A DNA stretch of 50,051 nucleotides from WJMT01 sp041686095 (GCA_041686095.1 JAWLEN010000005.1:1-50051); one strand, 5' to 3'. Positions 42,217 to 50,051 are shown, numbered from the stretch's first letter. Notes: generated by a model from the sequence alone, not told the origin. Numbers and translations: made by a program.

Positions 42217-43143
42217 TCACCGCTGTGACACAACCAAAGTGAATGCCTGGACAGCCAATTCTGGAAAAGTTCTCCCCCCTAAACTCTTGATACGGTCAAC
42301 ACTCCCGAATTCATTCACTTCAAGAAAAGGGGAAGCTTTCTGTGAAATTTTCTCATAGATGTTGGCAAGCGCAATGATACTGGCCCCGATATTGATATCA
42401 TCTAAATTTTTATCAAGATTATCAGGATTTTTTAAATAATGATGATAATAATCTTCAAGCAAAGGCTCTATTTCATCTAAAAGAGAGGCGGTTGATTTTA
42501 AAACGACTTTTTCTCTATCACTTAAAGAAGACTCTGTTGTCTTTATCTCCTTAGACCAGAAATCTGATAACTCATAAAAAAAAGAAAGGCTTTTACGGAG
42601 TGCTGTGGATTCTGACAGGAGAGCTGCTGACTTTATGTTCTCTACTTCTCTGGTTTCAAGTCCAGCAGCCTCTGCTATTTTACCTGCTGTATGAGATATT
42701 CTCACAGAGGCAGGCTGCTCTTCATCTCCATATTCCAAATATTTAAACATAATTTCCAGAATACCTATATAGGCTGTTTTCAGTTTTTTTAGTCTGGTTT
42801 CCCTCTGTTCTGAAGCCGTGCCTATGACCGCTCCTGTCAGCAGCAGAAAACTGCCCCAGGCTAAAACATTAATAAATTCAGGAAAAGTTAAAATGCTTTC
42901 AGCTTGGGTGGCTCTCCCTGTGAATAAAAGATAACAAATCACCACCAGGATACTGAAAAGCGCCGTTAAAACCCCCTGTCTTTTCCCAAGAAAATGCCCT
43001 GAAAGAATCACTGGCAAGAAAAAAAAGTTAAGAAATGCCAGTTTATACTGAACAAGAAGGGCTGTCCCTATAACACCTAAAAATATTAGAATAACTAAAG
43101 ACAGCTCAAAATGCTTGACCACAAAATCTTTTATCTTATTCAT
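42217..43143 (-). CDS. Membrane protein with degenerate HD-GYP-like domain
   Basis: This 308-residue protein has about four helices in residues 14-115, like the membrane sensors that precede output domains. A cytosolic domain follows whose helix pattern follows HD-GYP: 'ILEIMFKYLEYGDEEQPASV', 'RISHTAGKIAEAAGLETREV' and 'IKSAALLSES' stand where active enzymes have a conserved His, then 'LLHDIGKI'. Later parts keep 'GASIIALANIYEKISQ', which parallels 'AIADTYDAI'. The metal-binding His-Asp pair and the GYP motif are gone, so it cannot be an active c-di-GMP phosphodiesterase and may instead bind a partner. No ribosome site is visible. Confidence 0.6.
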   Translation of the reverse strand: MNKIKDFVVKHFELSLVILIFLGVIGTALLVQYKLAFLNFFFLPVILSGHFLGKRQGVLTALFSILVVICYLLFTGRATQAESILTFPEFINVLAWGSFLLLTGAVIGTASEQRETRLKKLKTAYIGILEIMFKYLEYGDEEQPASVRISHTAGKIAEAAGLETREVENIKSAALLSESTALRKSLSFFYELSDFWSKEIKTTESSLSDREKVVLKSTASLLDEIEPLLEDYYHHYLKNPDNLDKNLDDINIGASIIALANIYEKISQKASPFLEVNEFGSVDRIKSLGGRTFPELAVQAFTLVVSQR

Positions 43144-43285
43144 TTTGCTTATTTGAAGATAGACAAATCAACCCATTCTTATAATTCTATCCTTTATATA
43201 TCACCACAGTCCAGATTAGTCAACCTTTGAATTTATCCTCCTAAGTATCTATATTTGGGTGAGAGGTTTATTGTATCCTAAAGGG

Positions 43286-43308
43286 GAATCGAGCGGGTGA
43301 CGAATCCC
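43286..43308. repeat. Fragment of the hairpin repeat family
   Basis: These 23 bases are identical to 5460-5482 in the core of hairpin copy A, within a 292-base gap that also has matching G-rich flanks ('aagggg' before, 'ccctacccctt' after). The outer inverted repeats of the family are not present, so it is a remnant or a different element sharing the core. Confidence 0.6.
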
Positions 43309-43435
43309 ATCCCCTACCCCTTGTAAAGGTTTGGGAGACGTTTTTTTTATTGACTATTTTTCTGATTCCAATTATCCTATTTGACAAAAATGGGGGATTT
43401 AATATTTTTTGAATATAAAATGAAAGGAGAATAAC

Positions 43436-43876
43436 TTGAACAACCAAAAAGAAACACCCGCACCTGATAAAGATATAAAAATTCAAGTATCCGGGCCTTC
43501 CATAGGACTTCTCATCACAGGTATTATTGGGGCTTTATCTTCCTTAGGAACTCTGATTTCCCTTGTCATTGGCATAAGTTTTTTAAGCATGCCGCGATTT
43601 TATTCTGAGATTCCTGATGATTTTCCTGTCAATATCGAAGAAATATTTAAAGGCTCATTTGCCATAGGAAGCTCCTTTGTAGGGATTATTGTGGCGGGAT
43701 TGATTATTTTCGCTGCTTTAAAAATGAAAGAACTTGAACAATGGGGCCTAGCTTTAACTGCCAGCATCCTGGCCATGATACCCTGTATAAGCCCCTGCTG
43801 CATCATAGGACTTCCCATCGGAATATGGTGCCTGGTGGTCTTAACAAAGCCTGAAGTCAAAAATGCATTCAGTTGA
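43436..43876 (+). CDS. Small integral membrane protein
   Basis: This 146-residue protein has three to four hydrophobic helices (about 21-50, 75-100 and 105-140). A polar N-terminus ('NNQKETPAPDKDIKIQVSGP') faces one side, and a 'CISPCCIIGLPIGIWCLVVL' segment lies near the end. Proteins of this shape occur in many Gram-negative phyla next to DUF2752 genes; no function is known. The start is a TTG with a strong AAAGGAGAATAAC site. Its stop overlaps the TTG start of the next gene by four bases (TTGA). Confidence 0.7.
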   Translation: MNNQKETPAPDKDIKIQVSGPSIGLLITGIIGALSSLGTLISLVIGISFLSMPRFYSEIPDDFPVNIEEIFKGSFAIGSSFVGIIVAGLIIFAALKMKELEQWGLALTASILAMIPCISPCCIIGLPIGIWCLVVLTKPEVKNAFS

Positions 43877-44307
43877 AACAAATTCCTGCTGAGACTCCTC
43901 ATTTAATTGTTTTATTTATCTGTTTGTTTATCATAGCAGGTTCTTTTATTCTCAAACCTCCAACCAAGGAAACTCCCTATCTAAAATTAGGCTCTCTGCC
44001 TATGCCTGAAATCTGCACCTTCCATAATCTGACGGGTCTTCCATGTCCTGGATGCGGTCTGACCCGCTCCATGGTGGCAGGAGTTCACGGTCAGTGGAAA
44101 GCCAGTTTTAAGTACCACCGGTTGGGAATATTGACTCTTTTTTATCTCTTTCTTCAAATCATCTATAGAACCGCTTTAATATTGGGAGCTGATCAGGAAA
44201 ATCTTTTAATCCGGTCAGGAAAAATTTTAAATAAAGGTTTGATAATTCTGGCTTCTCTTTTTATCATTAACTGGATCTTTAACCTGGGCGATATATTGCT
44301 TCTCTGA
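43873..44307 (+). CDS. DUF2752 membrane protein
   Basis: This 144-residue protein has the DUF2752 signature 'LTGLPCPGCGLTRSMVAGVH' (CPxCGLTR) between membrane helices at about 11-27, 80-100 and 115-140. The function is unknown; the two conserved cysteines suggest metal or redox binding near the membrane. It starts at a TTG inside the end of the preceding small membrane protein (four-base overlap), so both are made from one message and may form a complex. It converges with the metallo-hydrolase gene. Confidence 0.85.
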   Translation: MKQIPAETPHLIVLFICLFIIAGSFILKPPTKETPYLKLGSLPMPEICTFHNLTGLPCPGCGLTRSMVAGVHGQWKASFKYHRLGILTLFYLFLQIIYRTALILGADQENLLIRSGKILNKGLIILASLFIINWIFNLGDILLL

Positions 44308-44322
44308 AATTACACTCAGCTG

Positions 44323-45141
44323 TTACCTAAGAGTAATGACCTTTCCCACTCCCATAGTAACATAATTTTCCCCATAAGCTTCTTTAAAAAGGCTTATAGC
44401 CTTGTCTCCGGTACAGTGAGTGGCCCCACACATAGTGACCCCCAGTTCATTGAATCTTTCAATAATCTGATGAACCTGGCTGTCAGATTTTGACATAAGG
44501 TGAAACCCCCCAAAGGCAAAATAGATCTCCCCATCTAGCACTTTCTTCGCCCTTTCAACAATATCAACAATGCCCGGATGAGCGCAGCCTGTAATCAACA
44601 CGCCGCCTTGGTCTGTTTTTATTATCAAAGACTGTTCCTTAATGGAAGTGCCCATCTCACCGGTCAATAAAACATTGGGACATATTTCCATGGGTTCAGA
44701 TACTCTCACAGCTGTGGATCCATTCTCTTCAATGGTTTTTACAAAGCTGTCAGGAAACGAAGAAGGTAGGTAAACCAGCACCTGTTTCACCTTTTCCAAA
44801 ACAGAAACAAGTCCACCGGTATGGTCCCTATGGATGTGAGAAAGAACAATCAAATCGACTTCATTTATGTCCACATCAAGGAAGTGGATATTGTGCCAAA
44901 GGATCTTTCCCTGAGTTCCTGTATCAAAAAGAATGGTTTTTTCTAATCCTGTGACAAGACAAGAAAAGCCCCAGTCTGATTTTGTTCCTTCCGTATAAAC
45001 TGTGTTGTCATAAAGTATTTGGACTTGGATGTTGTTTTCAGCACCCCTCATGGAAGCTGCCTTCATGCCGAAGGTTTTTATGGTGAGAGAAAAAACAATC
45101 ACAAAAACAGATATTAAAAAGATTTTTTTGTTTGAAATCAA
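44323..45141 (-). CDS. Exported metallo-beta-lactamase-fold hydrolase (COG1237 type)
   Basis: This 272-residue protein has an N-terminal signal or anchor ('KIFLISVFVIVFSLTIKTFG'). The zinc motif is 'VLSHIHRDHTGGL', with 'ITGCAHPGIVDIVERAKKVL' and 'FGGFHL' and a C-terminal 'CGATHCTGDKAI'. This is the COG1237 family, which includes the archaeal enzyme annotated as dihydropteroate-type RFA-P synthase; the bacterial reaction is unknown. The start is a TTG behind an excellent AAGGAGGTACC site. It is the last gene in line after trmJ (75-base gap). Confidence 0.82.
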   Translation of the reverse strand: MISNKKIFLISVFVIVFSLTIKTFGMKAASMRGAENNIQVQILYDNTVYTEGTKSDWGFSCLVTGLEKTILFDTGTQGKILWHNIHFLDVDINEVDLIVLSHIHRDHTGGLVSVLEKVKQVLVYLPSSFPDSFVKTIEENGSTAVRVSEPMEICPNVLLTGEMGTSIKEQSLIIKTDQGGVLITGCAHPGIVDIVERAKKVLDGEIYFAFGGFHLMSKSDSQVHQIIERFNELGVTMCGATHCTGDKAISLFKEAYGENYVTMGVGKVITLR

Positions 45142-45216
45142 AGGTACCTCCTTAATTTTTTATCTCTTTTTTTTATAATCCAAAACAAAAATAAATTCCA
45201 GCCATTTCAGATAACC

Positions 45217-45948
45217 TCAGGATTTCTCTTTCATCCCAACTCCTTTTGAAAAAACAGCCAGGAGCAGCCTTTTGTCCTTATGACTCATTCCCAGCCGTCC
45301 AAAAAGGTCATACATCATATCAATGACATGAGATCTGTTGGTGTTATGGATAAATTTATTATCTTCTAACTTATTTATTATCATTTGAATACATTCTTCC
45401 TGCTCTTTTCTTGTCATCAGTTGGGGGTCTTCTTCTTGTTTTTTCTGATAACTTCCTTGAATAAAAATCTGGAATAGAGTGAGGAGTACGGCAGAGGCAA
45501 GATTATATGAAGGCTGATCTTGTTTCTGAGGTATTGAAAACCTGAAATTTGAATGTCGCAGTTCATCTGAAACCAAACCAGTCCTCTCATTTCCAAAAAC
45601 AAGGCCTATTTTTGTTCTGGGAGAAAAACCCATTATCTTTTTCACAGCCTCATTAAAATTTATAGAAGTAAAATCTTTTCTATGCCTTGCTGCCGCTGCA
45701 AACACAATTTCCAGGTCCTTGACAGCTTCATAAAGGTCAGAATATATGATTGCATTTCTTAAGATTTCTTTGGAATGTACAGCCGTCCTATAAGCAGTTT
45801 CTGATATAGGTTGATCCAGTATTAACCTTAAATTTTTAAATCCTGTATTCTTCATCCCTCTAGCAACAAGTCCTATGTTCTCTGGATGACTCGGTCTGGA
45901 AAGAATGACAAATATATTTTTTCCTGAAAAATTTTTTAAAAGCACCAA
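45217..45948 (-). CDS. TrmJ-like tRNA 2'-O-methyltransferase (SPOUT)
   Basis: This 243-residue SpoU/TrmH-family protein opens with 'VILSRPSHPENIGLVARGMK' and has the SAM-binding knot motifs 'IGLVFGNERTGLVSDEL' and 'FSIPQKQDQPSYNLASAVLL'. The C-terminal helical extension (about 185-243) matches TrmJ, which methylates the ribose at tRNA position 32. The start is a TTG at 45948 or the next codon, GTG. It follows dut by 46 bases in the same run of genes. Confidence 0.87.
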   Translation of the reverse strand: MVLLKNFSGKNIFVILSRPSHPENIGLVARGMKNTGFKNLRLILDQPISETAYRTAVHSKEILRNAIIYSDLYEAVKDLEIVFAAAARHRKDFTSINFNEAVKKIMGFSPRTKIGLVFGNERTGLVSDELRHSNFRFSIPQKQDQPSYNLASAVLLTLFQIFIQGSYQKKQEEDPQLMTRKEQEECIQMIINKLEDNKFIHNTNRSHVIDMMYDLFGRLGMSHKDKRLLLAVFSKGVGMKEKS

Positions 45949-45994
45949 TCATCCCCCTCTTTTATTATATAATTTCTGCTTATTTCATTGGCAC

Positions 45995-46417
45995 TCAATA
46001 CTTTCCAGTGCTTCCAAATCCCCCTTCACCTCTTGGGGTCTCATCAAGGCTCTGGACTTCCACAACCTCTAATTCCATAACAGGTTGAATAAGCATCTGG
46101 GCTATTTTCATTCCTTTTTCTATAACAAAGGGCTTTTTTCCAAGATTAACCAAAACCACTTTGACCTCTCCTCTGTATCCGGAATCGATCACTCCAGCTA
46201 ACCTGTGAACAGATTTGAGTGAAATACCGCTTTTATCCCAAATAAGTCCCGCGTAACCCTCTGGAATGGCCACTTTGATTCCTGTGGAAATGGGCTTGGC
46301 TTCAAATGGATTCAGTTTGTATTCCTGGCAAGAAAACAAATCCAGCCCTGCATCCCCTTTGTGTCCCCAGGAAGGAATTTTTGCTTCTCTGTTTATTCTC
46401 TTCACTTTTAGTTTCAT
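45995..46417 (-). CDS. dut: Deoxyuridine 5'-triphosphate nucleotidohydrolase (dUTPase)
   Basis: Starting at the ATG at 46417 (ribosome site GGAAGGA, one base after the nrdG stop), this is a 140-residue trimeric-type dUTPase with the five motifs in order: 'AGLDLFSC', 'IWDKSGISLKS', 'LAGVIDSGYRGEVKVVLVN', 'GMKIAQMLIQP' and the C-terminal 'RGEGGFGSTGK'. It removes dUTP and supplies dUMP for thymidylate synthesis. A longer frame to 46471 is not needed. Its place after nrdG groups deoxynucleotide functions together. Confidence 0.95.
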   Translation of the reverse strand: MKLKVKRINREAKIPSWGHKGDAGLDLFSCQEYKLNPFEAKPISTGIKVAIPEGYAGLIWDKSGISLKSVHRLAGVIDSGYRGEVKVVLVNLGKKPFVIEKGMKIAQMLIQPVMELEVVEVQSLDETPRGEGGFGSTGKY

Positions 46418-46418
46418 T

Positions 46419-47117
46419 TTAAATTCCTTCCAGGTTGACTTTTGAAAAGTATTTTTCAGAGATTCTTGCATACTCTTGTATTTCCTCTTTGGGATAGGGT
46501 TTAATGTCTCTATACGACTTATCCAGAGTGTTTTTTGGTGAAAACTGCTGAAGCTGAAACAAAGGACTTCCTTTTAGCATCTTTCCTATTTCTTCAATAT
46601 CTTTCCTGCCTATAAGGCCTGGCACAACCGTTGTTCTGTACATGGTATCAACTTTTGAATTATTGATAATCTCAATGCTCTTTTTAATATCATCGGTATC
46701 GACATCCACTCCGGAAGCAAGAGAATATTTACCTAAAATCGCTTTTATATCCATAGCCACATAATCGACAAGACCTTTTTCTATGATTTCTTCTAATCGA
46801 TTAGGAAAAGAACCATTGGTATCGATCTTAACCCGGAGTCCTCTCTGCTTGATGAGAGCCAACAGTTCTATGATATCTTCGTGCATCAGAGGTTCGCCTC
46901 CAGTCACACACACAGCATCTAACCAATCTTTTCTGGAATCAAGAAAATCTAAGAAAAAATCTTGAGGTATGACCGGAATATCCCCTGGATTTAAAACAAG
47001 GTCAGAATTATGACAAAAAGGACATCGAAAATTACATCCCCCCACAAATATGGTGGATGAAATATGACCTGGAAAATCTTTGGGAGCGAACTTCTCTAAT
47101 CCTCTGATTGCAGCCAA
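46419..47117 (-). CDS. nrdG: Anaerobic ribonucleotide reductase activating enzyme
   Basis: This 232-residue radical SAM protein has the cluster motif 'GGCNFRCPFCHNSDLVL' (C-x3-C-x2-C) and 'TGGEPLMH'. It belongs to the NrdG-type glycyl-radical activases of the longer, pyruvate-formate-lyase-like form. It installs the glycyl radical on NrdD using SAM. The start is a TTG with an AGGAG site, 22 bases inside the end of the glutaredoxin-like gene. The order nrdD, glutaredoxin-like, nrdG leaves little doubt about the target. Confidence 0.92.
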   Translation of the reverse strand: MAAIRGLEKFAPKDFPGHISSTIFVGGCNFRCPFCHNSDLVLNPGDIPVIPQDFFLDFLDSRKDWLDAVCVTGGEPLMHEDIIELLALIKQRGLRVKIDTNGSFPNRLEEIIEKGLVDYVAMDIKAILGKYSLASGVDVDTDDIKKSIEIINNSKVDTMYRTTVVPGLIGRKDIEEIGKMLKGSPLFQLQQFSPKNTLDKSYRDIKPYPKEEIQEYARISEKYFSKVNLEGI

Positions 47118-47362
47118 TTTCTAAGCTCCTGGGGGGTGTTTATGACTTTTTTGACTTCACCATCTTCTTCGATCAAGAGTGTGGGAATGATGATCCCGCC
47201 CTTTTCATCGCGTTTGATGACTTTGAGATAATCTCTGATTTTAATCTTACTTTCTCTGTTGACAAGGTTATATTCTTTGCCTTTTAATCCAGCTTGATCC
47301 AGCTCTTTTTTTAAGGACTCACAATTGGGACAATTCGGATACGTAAAAATGAGGTATTCCAT
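47096..47362 (-). CDS. Glutaredoxin/NrdH-like thiol protein
   Basis: This 88-residue thioredoxin-fold protein has the redox motif C10-x2-C13 in 'TYPNCPNCESLKKEL', the cis-proline 'IIIPTLLIEEDG' and a C-terminal helix. It probably supplies electrons to the anaerobic reductase or keeps its cysteines reduced. It starts one base after the nrdD stop and overlaps nrdG by 22 bases. Some class III reductases use a glutaredoxin-type donor in place of formate, and this gene order favours that reading. Confidence 0.85.
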   Translation of the reverse strand: MEYLIFTYPNCPNCESLKKELDQAGLKGKEYNLVNRESKIKIRDYLKVIKRDEKGGIIIPTLLIEEDGEVKKVINTPQELRNWLQSED

Positions 47363-47363
47363 C

Positions 47364-49436
47364 TTATCCTACTTTCTCAAACGTTTTCCTTTCATTAAAC
47401 TCCTGCTTTTTCCCATCATTCCAAGTAGAGACAGGACGGAGATAGCCCACTATCCTGGAATAAACTTCAGTCACTTCTCCACAATTCGGACATTCACTCT
47501 TTTCTCCGGGAATATAGCCATGATTCGGACAAATACTGAATGTCGGTGTTATGCTGAAATAAGGCAGCCTGGTTTCAGCAATTTTTCTTACTAATTTTTT
47601 TGTGACGTCCTTATCCACAGCTTCGGGAAGGAAAGAATGGAATATAGTCCCTCCAGTATAGTAAGGCTGAATGTCCTTTTGATGATCCACCGCATCAAAG
47701 AGGTCTCTTGTGGCATCCACATTGAGCTGGGTTGAGTTGGTTAAAAAAGGATGTTTATCTGTTCCTGAAGTTTTGATATTCATGTATTTTTGCTTGTCAA
47801 GCCTGGCCAACCGATATGAGGTCGATTCTGCCGGAGTGGCCTCCAGATTAAAAAGGTTTCCAGTCTCTTCCTGAATGCCCTTAAGAACATCTCTCATAAA
47901 AACAAGAACCCTTTTAGTAAATTCTTTGGCTTCTGGTTCCTGAATTCCTTTTTTTAGAAAATTAAGACAGGCTTCATGCATTCCCAATAAACCTATGGTT
48001 GAAAAATGATTGTCAAAATGCCCCAGGTAGACTTTGGTATAAGGAATAAGTTCTTTTTCCAAAGTGTTGTTGACCACTTCTCTTTTTGTCTCTAAAGATT
48101 CTTTGGCCAGCACCATCGTGTGTTTGAGCTGGCTGAAAAATTCTTCTTCACTGCCTGCTTCATATCCTATTCTGTTCAGATTTATGGTCACAACACCTAT
48201 GGAACCTGTTGAATCACCCGGGCCCCACATATTTCCCGGCCTCTGCATTAATTCCCGCTGATCCAGGTTCAACCGACAGCACATAGCTCTTATGTCTCCG
48301 GGATCCATCTCTGTTCCTATATAATTTTGAAAATACGGGATTCCATACTTCGCTGTCACTTCAAACAAAAGGTCGGCCACCGGAGAATCCCAGTCAAAAT
48401 CCTTGGTCAGGTTGTAAGTGGGGATCGGAAAAGTAAACACACGTCCTTTTTGATCCCCCTCCATCATAAGCTCAAGAAAGGCTTTGTTTATCATATCCAT
48501 CTCTTTTTGATATTCACCATAAGTAGAATTTTTCTCTTCTCCTCCCACCACCACTTTCTTGTCTTTCATGTCACCCGGGACTGTCCAGTCAAAAGTAAGG
48601 TTTGAGAAAGGTGTCTGCCATCCCCACCGGGAAGGGACATTCAGCCCAAATATGAGTTTTTGAAGGTCCTGCTTGACTGCTTCGTAATCAAGCCCATCCT
48701 CTCTAACAAAAGGAGCCAAAAAGGTATCTACGCTGGAGAACGCTTGGGCTCCTGCAAATTCTCCCTGCATTGTCCCAATGAAATTGACCATATGAAGTGT
48801 CGCGGTCTCCATATGCTTTGCTGGAAATGAATGGACTTGATTGGGTACATGTCCAAATCCTTTTCTCAGTAAATTTTCCATGGACCATCCAGCACAGTAA
48901 CCCACTATAGGATAGGAAAGGTCATGAATATGTATATCTCCATTTAAGTGGGCTCTTTTCACATTCTCAGAATAAATCTGATTCAATGCAAAATTAGCCA
49001 GCACTTCCCCGGAAATTCTGGCATTTAATCCTGAGAAACTCATATCCCCTTCATTGCTGTTTTCCCTGACTTTCCAATCATACTCATTTATATAATCTTT
49101 AATCAGTCTTTCCAGGTTTATTCCTATCTTCTTTGCCTCACGAATTTCTTTATGTCTATCGCGATAGAGAATATAGGCTTTGGCCACCTCATGATATCCC
49201 TGTTTCATCAGCACCATTTCAACAATATCCTGTATTTGTTCTACAGAGGGGACCGTATAGCCGCCAAATTTATCCTCCAGCACAAACGTCACGATATCAG
49301 AGACACTTTTAGCCACATTTCTATCCATAATCCCTTTGGATTCCATGGCTTTATAGATGGCTGTGGTGATCTTTTCCTGAATAAAATCCCTTATTTTCCC
49401 ATCTCTTTTTCTAATCCGGGTGATTGTCCCTGTCAT
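47364..49436 (-). CDS. nrdD: Anaerobic ribonucleoside-triphosphate reductase (class III)
   Basis: This 690-residue protein has an N-terminal ATP-cone (about 1-95, allosteric control by ATP/dATP), the catalytic barrel and a C-terminal zinc site ('ICPNHGYIPGEKSECPNCGE', a CPxH/CPxC pattern). The glycyl radical site is G664 in 'RIVGYLRPVSTWNDGKK'. The core carries 'MCCRLNLDQREL', which includes active-site cysteines. It reduces ribonucleotides to deoxyribonucleotides without oxygen, and no other reductase is in the window. The start is an ATG behind an AGGAGG site. Two NrdR-like boxes lie upstream. First gene of the nrdD, glutaredoxin-like, nrdG, dut run. Confidence 0.96.
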   Translation of the reverse strand: MTGTITRIRKRDGKIRDFIQEKITTAIYKAMESKGIMDRNVAKSVSDIVTFVLEDKFGGYTVPSVEQIQDIVEMVLMKQGYHEVAKAYILYRDRHKEIREAKKIGINLERLIKDYINEYDWKVRENSNEGDMSFSGLNARISGEVLANFALNQIYSENVKRAHLNGDIHIHDLSYPIVGYCAGWSMENLLRKGFGHVPNQVHSFPAKHMETATLHMVNFIGTMQGEFAGAQAFSSVDTFLAPFVREDGLDYEAVKQDLQKLIFGLNVPSRWGWQTPFSNLTFDWTVPGDMKDKKVVVGGEEKNSTYGEYQKEMDMINKAFLELMMEGDQKGRVFTFPIPTYNLTKDFDWDSPVADLLFEVTAKYGIPYFQNYIGTEMDPGDIRAMCCRLNLDQRELMQRPGNMWGPGDSTGSIGVVTINLNRIGYEAGSEEEFFSQLKHTMVLAKESLETKREVVNNTLEKELIPYTKVYLGHFDNHFSTIGLLGMHEACLNFLKKGIQEPEAKEFTKRVLVFMRDVLKGIQEETGNLFNLEATPAESTSYRLARLDKQKYMNIKTSGTDKHPFLTNSTQLNVDATRDLFDAVDHQKDIQPYYTGGTIFHSFLPEAVDKDVTKKLVRKIAETRLPYFSITPTFSICPNHGYIPGEKSECPNCGEVTEVYSRIVGYLRPVSTWNDGKKQEFNERKTFEKVG

Positions 49437-49486
49437 TAAATCCTCCTTTTATTCTTTAAGCACATAAAAAATAAACCCTCAGATAA

Positions 49487-49534
49487 AATCCATATATTGT
49501 ATATAACTGACTTAAAAAACACTAAATATTGTAT
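49487..49534 (-). promoter_or_regulatory. Pair of candidate NrdR boxes upstream of nrdD
   Basis: Two 16-base sites (49487-49502 and 49519-49534) share TATTGTAT, and the second, ACACTAAATATTGTAT, is close to the NrdR consensus (ACAC-AT-rich-GTGT palindrome). Their repeat distance is 32 bp, about three helical turns, as is usual for paired NrdR boxes. The first site is weaker in its other half. NrdR would repress nrdD when dATP is high. The NrdR gene is not in the window. Confidence 0.55.
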
Positions 49535-49628
49535 CTGTATTACAAACTTATAACTGTTTTGATTCATTGTCAAGAACAAAAATAAATTTTTTTAAAAAAA
49601 TTATTTATGCTAAAATAACCTCAAAAAA

Positions 49629-50024
49629 ATGAACACATTACAAATAAAAACAAATCAAAAGGAAGAATTCATCGATCTCACTTCCAAGATCCAAGACACT
49701 GTTCAGTCCTCAGGGATAAAAAACGGTTTGTGTATAGTCTATGTCCCGCATACCACAGCCGGGATTACCATAAACGAAAACGCAGATCCTTCAGTTAAGC
49801 ACGACATTCTTATGTCCCTCAAAAAAATGGTTCCGGATTCCCTAGCCTATACCCACGCAGAAGGAAATTCTCCTTCCCATATCAAGGCCAGCCTGATCGG
49901 TTCGTCAGTCGAAATAATAATTCAAGAAGGACATCTTGCATTGGGAACATGGCAGGGAATTTTCTTCTGTGAGTTTGATGGCCCCAGGCGAAGGCAAGTT
50001 TACTTACAAACCATCAAAGAATAA
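49629..50024 (+). CDS. YjbQ/UPF0047-family protein
   Basis: This 131-residue protein has the whole family pattern: 'IVYVPHTTAGITINENADPS', 'HAEGNSPSHIKASLIGSS', 'GTWQGIFFCEFDGPRRRQVY'. The conserved His, Glu and Asp residues form the putative metal site. Members show weak thiamine-phosphate synthase activity; the true role is unsettled. An extended -10 (TGCTAAAAT at 49608-49616) lies only 12 bases before the ATG and no ribosome site is visible, so the message may be nearly leaderless. Confidence 0.92.
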   Translation: MNTLQIKTNQKEEFIDLTSKIQDTVQSSGIKNGLCIVYVPHTTAGITINENADPSVKHDILMSLKKMVPDSLAYTHAEGNSPSHIKASLIGSSVEIIIQEGHLALGTWQGIFFCEFDGPRRRQVYLQTIKE

Positions 50025-50051
50025 CTAAGAAGATATTCCAAGTTTTTCTCA

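Noticed and set aside
43268..43486. 72-codon minus-strand frame across the repeat remnant
   Set aside because: It overlaps the well-supported start of the membrane-protein gene at 43436 and is read through repeat sequence; no homology is recognised.

Overview
The window is a dense bacterial chromosomal segment of roughly 40% GC by eye, with about 43 protein-coding genes. I see no tRNA, rRNA, CRISPR array, phage gene or intact insertion sequence. It encodes many lipoproteins, two Tat-exported enzymes, only a class III (oxygen-sensitive) ribonucleotide reductase, and several secreted peptidases. This fits an anaerobic, probably diderm heterotroph that lives on peptides and glycans. The secreted protein at 21787-22551, with its 'LAKKEKERRAKL...TNADLKKIKKG' opening, resembles proteins I associate with Acidobacteriota and Candidatus Aminicenantes. 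That is my best guess at the lineage; it rests on pattern memory, not on a marker gene.

Layout. 1-5.2 kb (minus strand): a threonine-synthase-like PLP enzyme translationally coupled to a CysH-type sulfonucleotide reductase, then a TldE/TldD pair. 5.3-5.5 kb: a 217-bp MITE-like hairpin repeat. 5.7-12.8 kb: a FakA-FakB (DAK2-DegV) fusion, a Tat-exported aldo/keto reductase, a DctM-like permease, an unlisted 48-residue membrane protein and an M14-type deacylase. The deacylase converges on the poly-gamma-glutamate genes pgsB-pgsC-pgsW (11.3-14.0 kb). pgsB appears to start at an AUU codon. 14.1-14.6 kb: a second, shorter copy of the hairpin repeat lies directly against a broken TolB-like propeller gene.

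14.6-21.6 kb (minus strand) is a likely cAMP and ion-channel operon: SH3-domain protein, M48 lipoprotein, CHASE2 adenylate cyclase, metallo-beta-lactamase-fold hydrolase, MscS channel with a cyclic-nucleotide-binding domain, and an RCK potassium channel. 21.8-25.0 kb carries secreted proteins, including a C1 peptidase. 25.0-31.1 kb is a two-gene c-di-GMP module. One gene is a hybrid histidine kinase with receiver and HD-GYP domains. The other is a 1177-residue fusion of pseudo-receiver, two PilZ domains, a LuxD-like acyl hydrolase and a methyltransferase. I consider this module the most novel system in the window.

31.4-41.2 kb: a large GH2 glycosidase lipoprotein, an orphan PqqD-like protein, a Tat-exported class V aminotransferase coupled to a DUF89 phosphatase, a secreted transglutaminase, an M19 dipeptidase lipoprotein and a COG3375-type acetyltransferase. 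41.3-44.3 kb: a lipid kinase, a membrane protein with a degenerate HD-GYP domain, and a coupled pair of small membrane proteins (the second DUF2752). 44.3-49.4 kb (minus strand): nrdD, a glutaredoxin-like gene, nrdG, dut, a TrmJ-like methylase and an exported metallo-hydrolase. Two candidate NrdR boxes 32 bp apart lie upstream of nrdD. 49.6-50.0 kb: a YjbQ-family gene.
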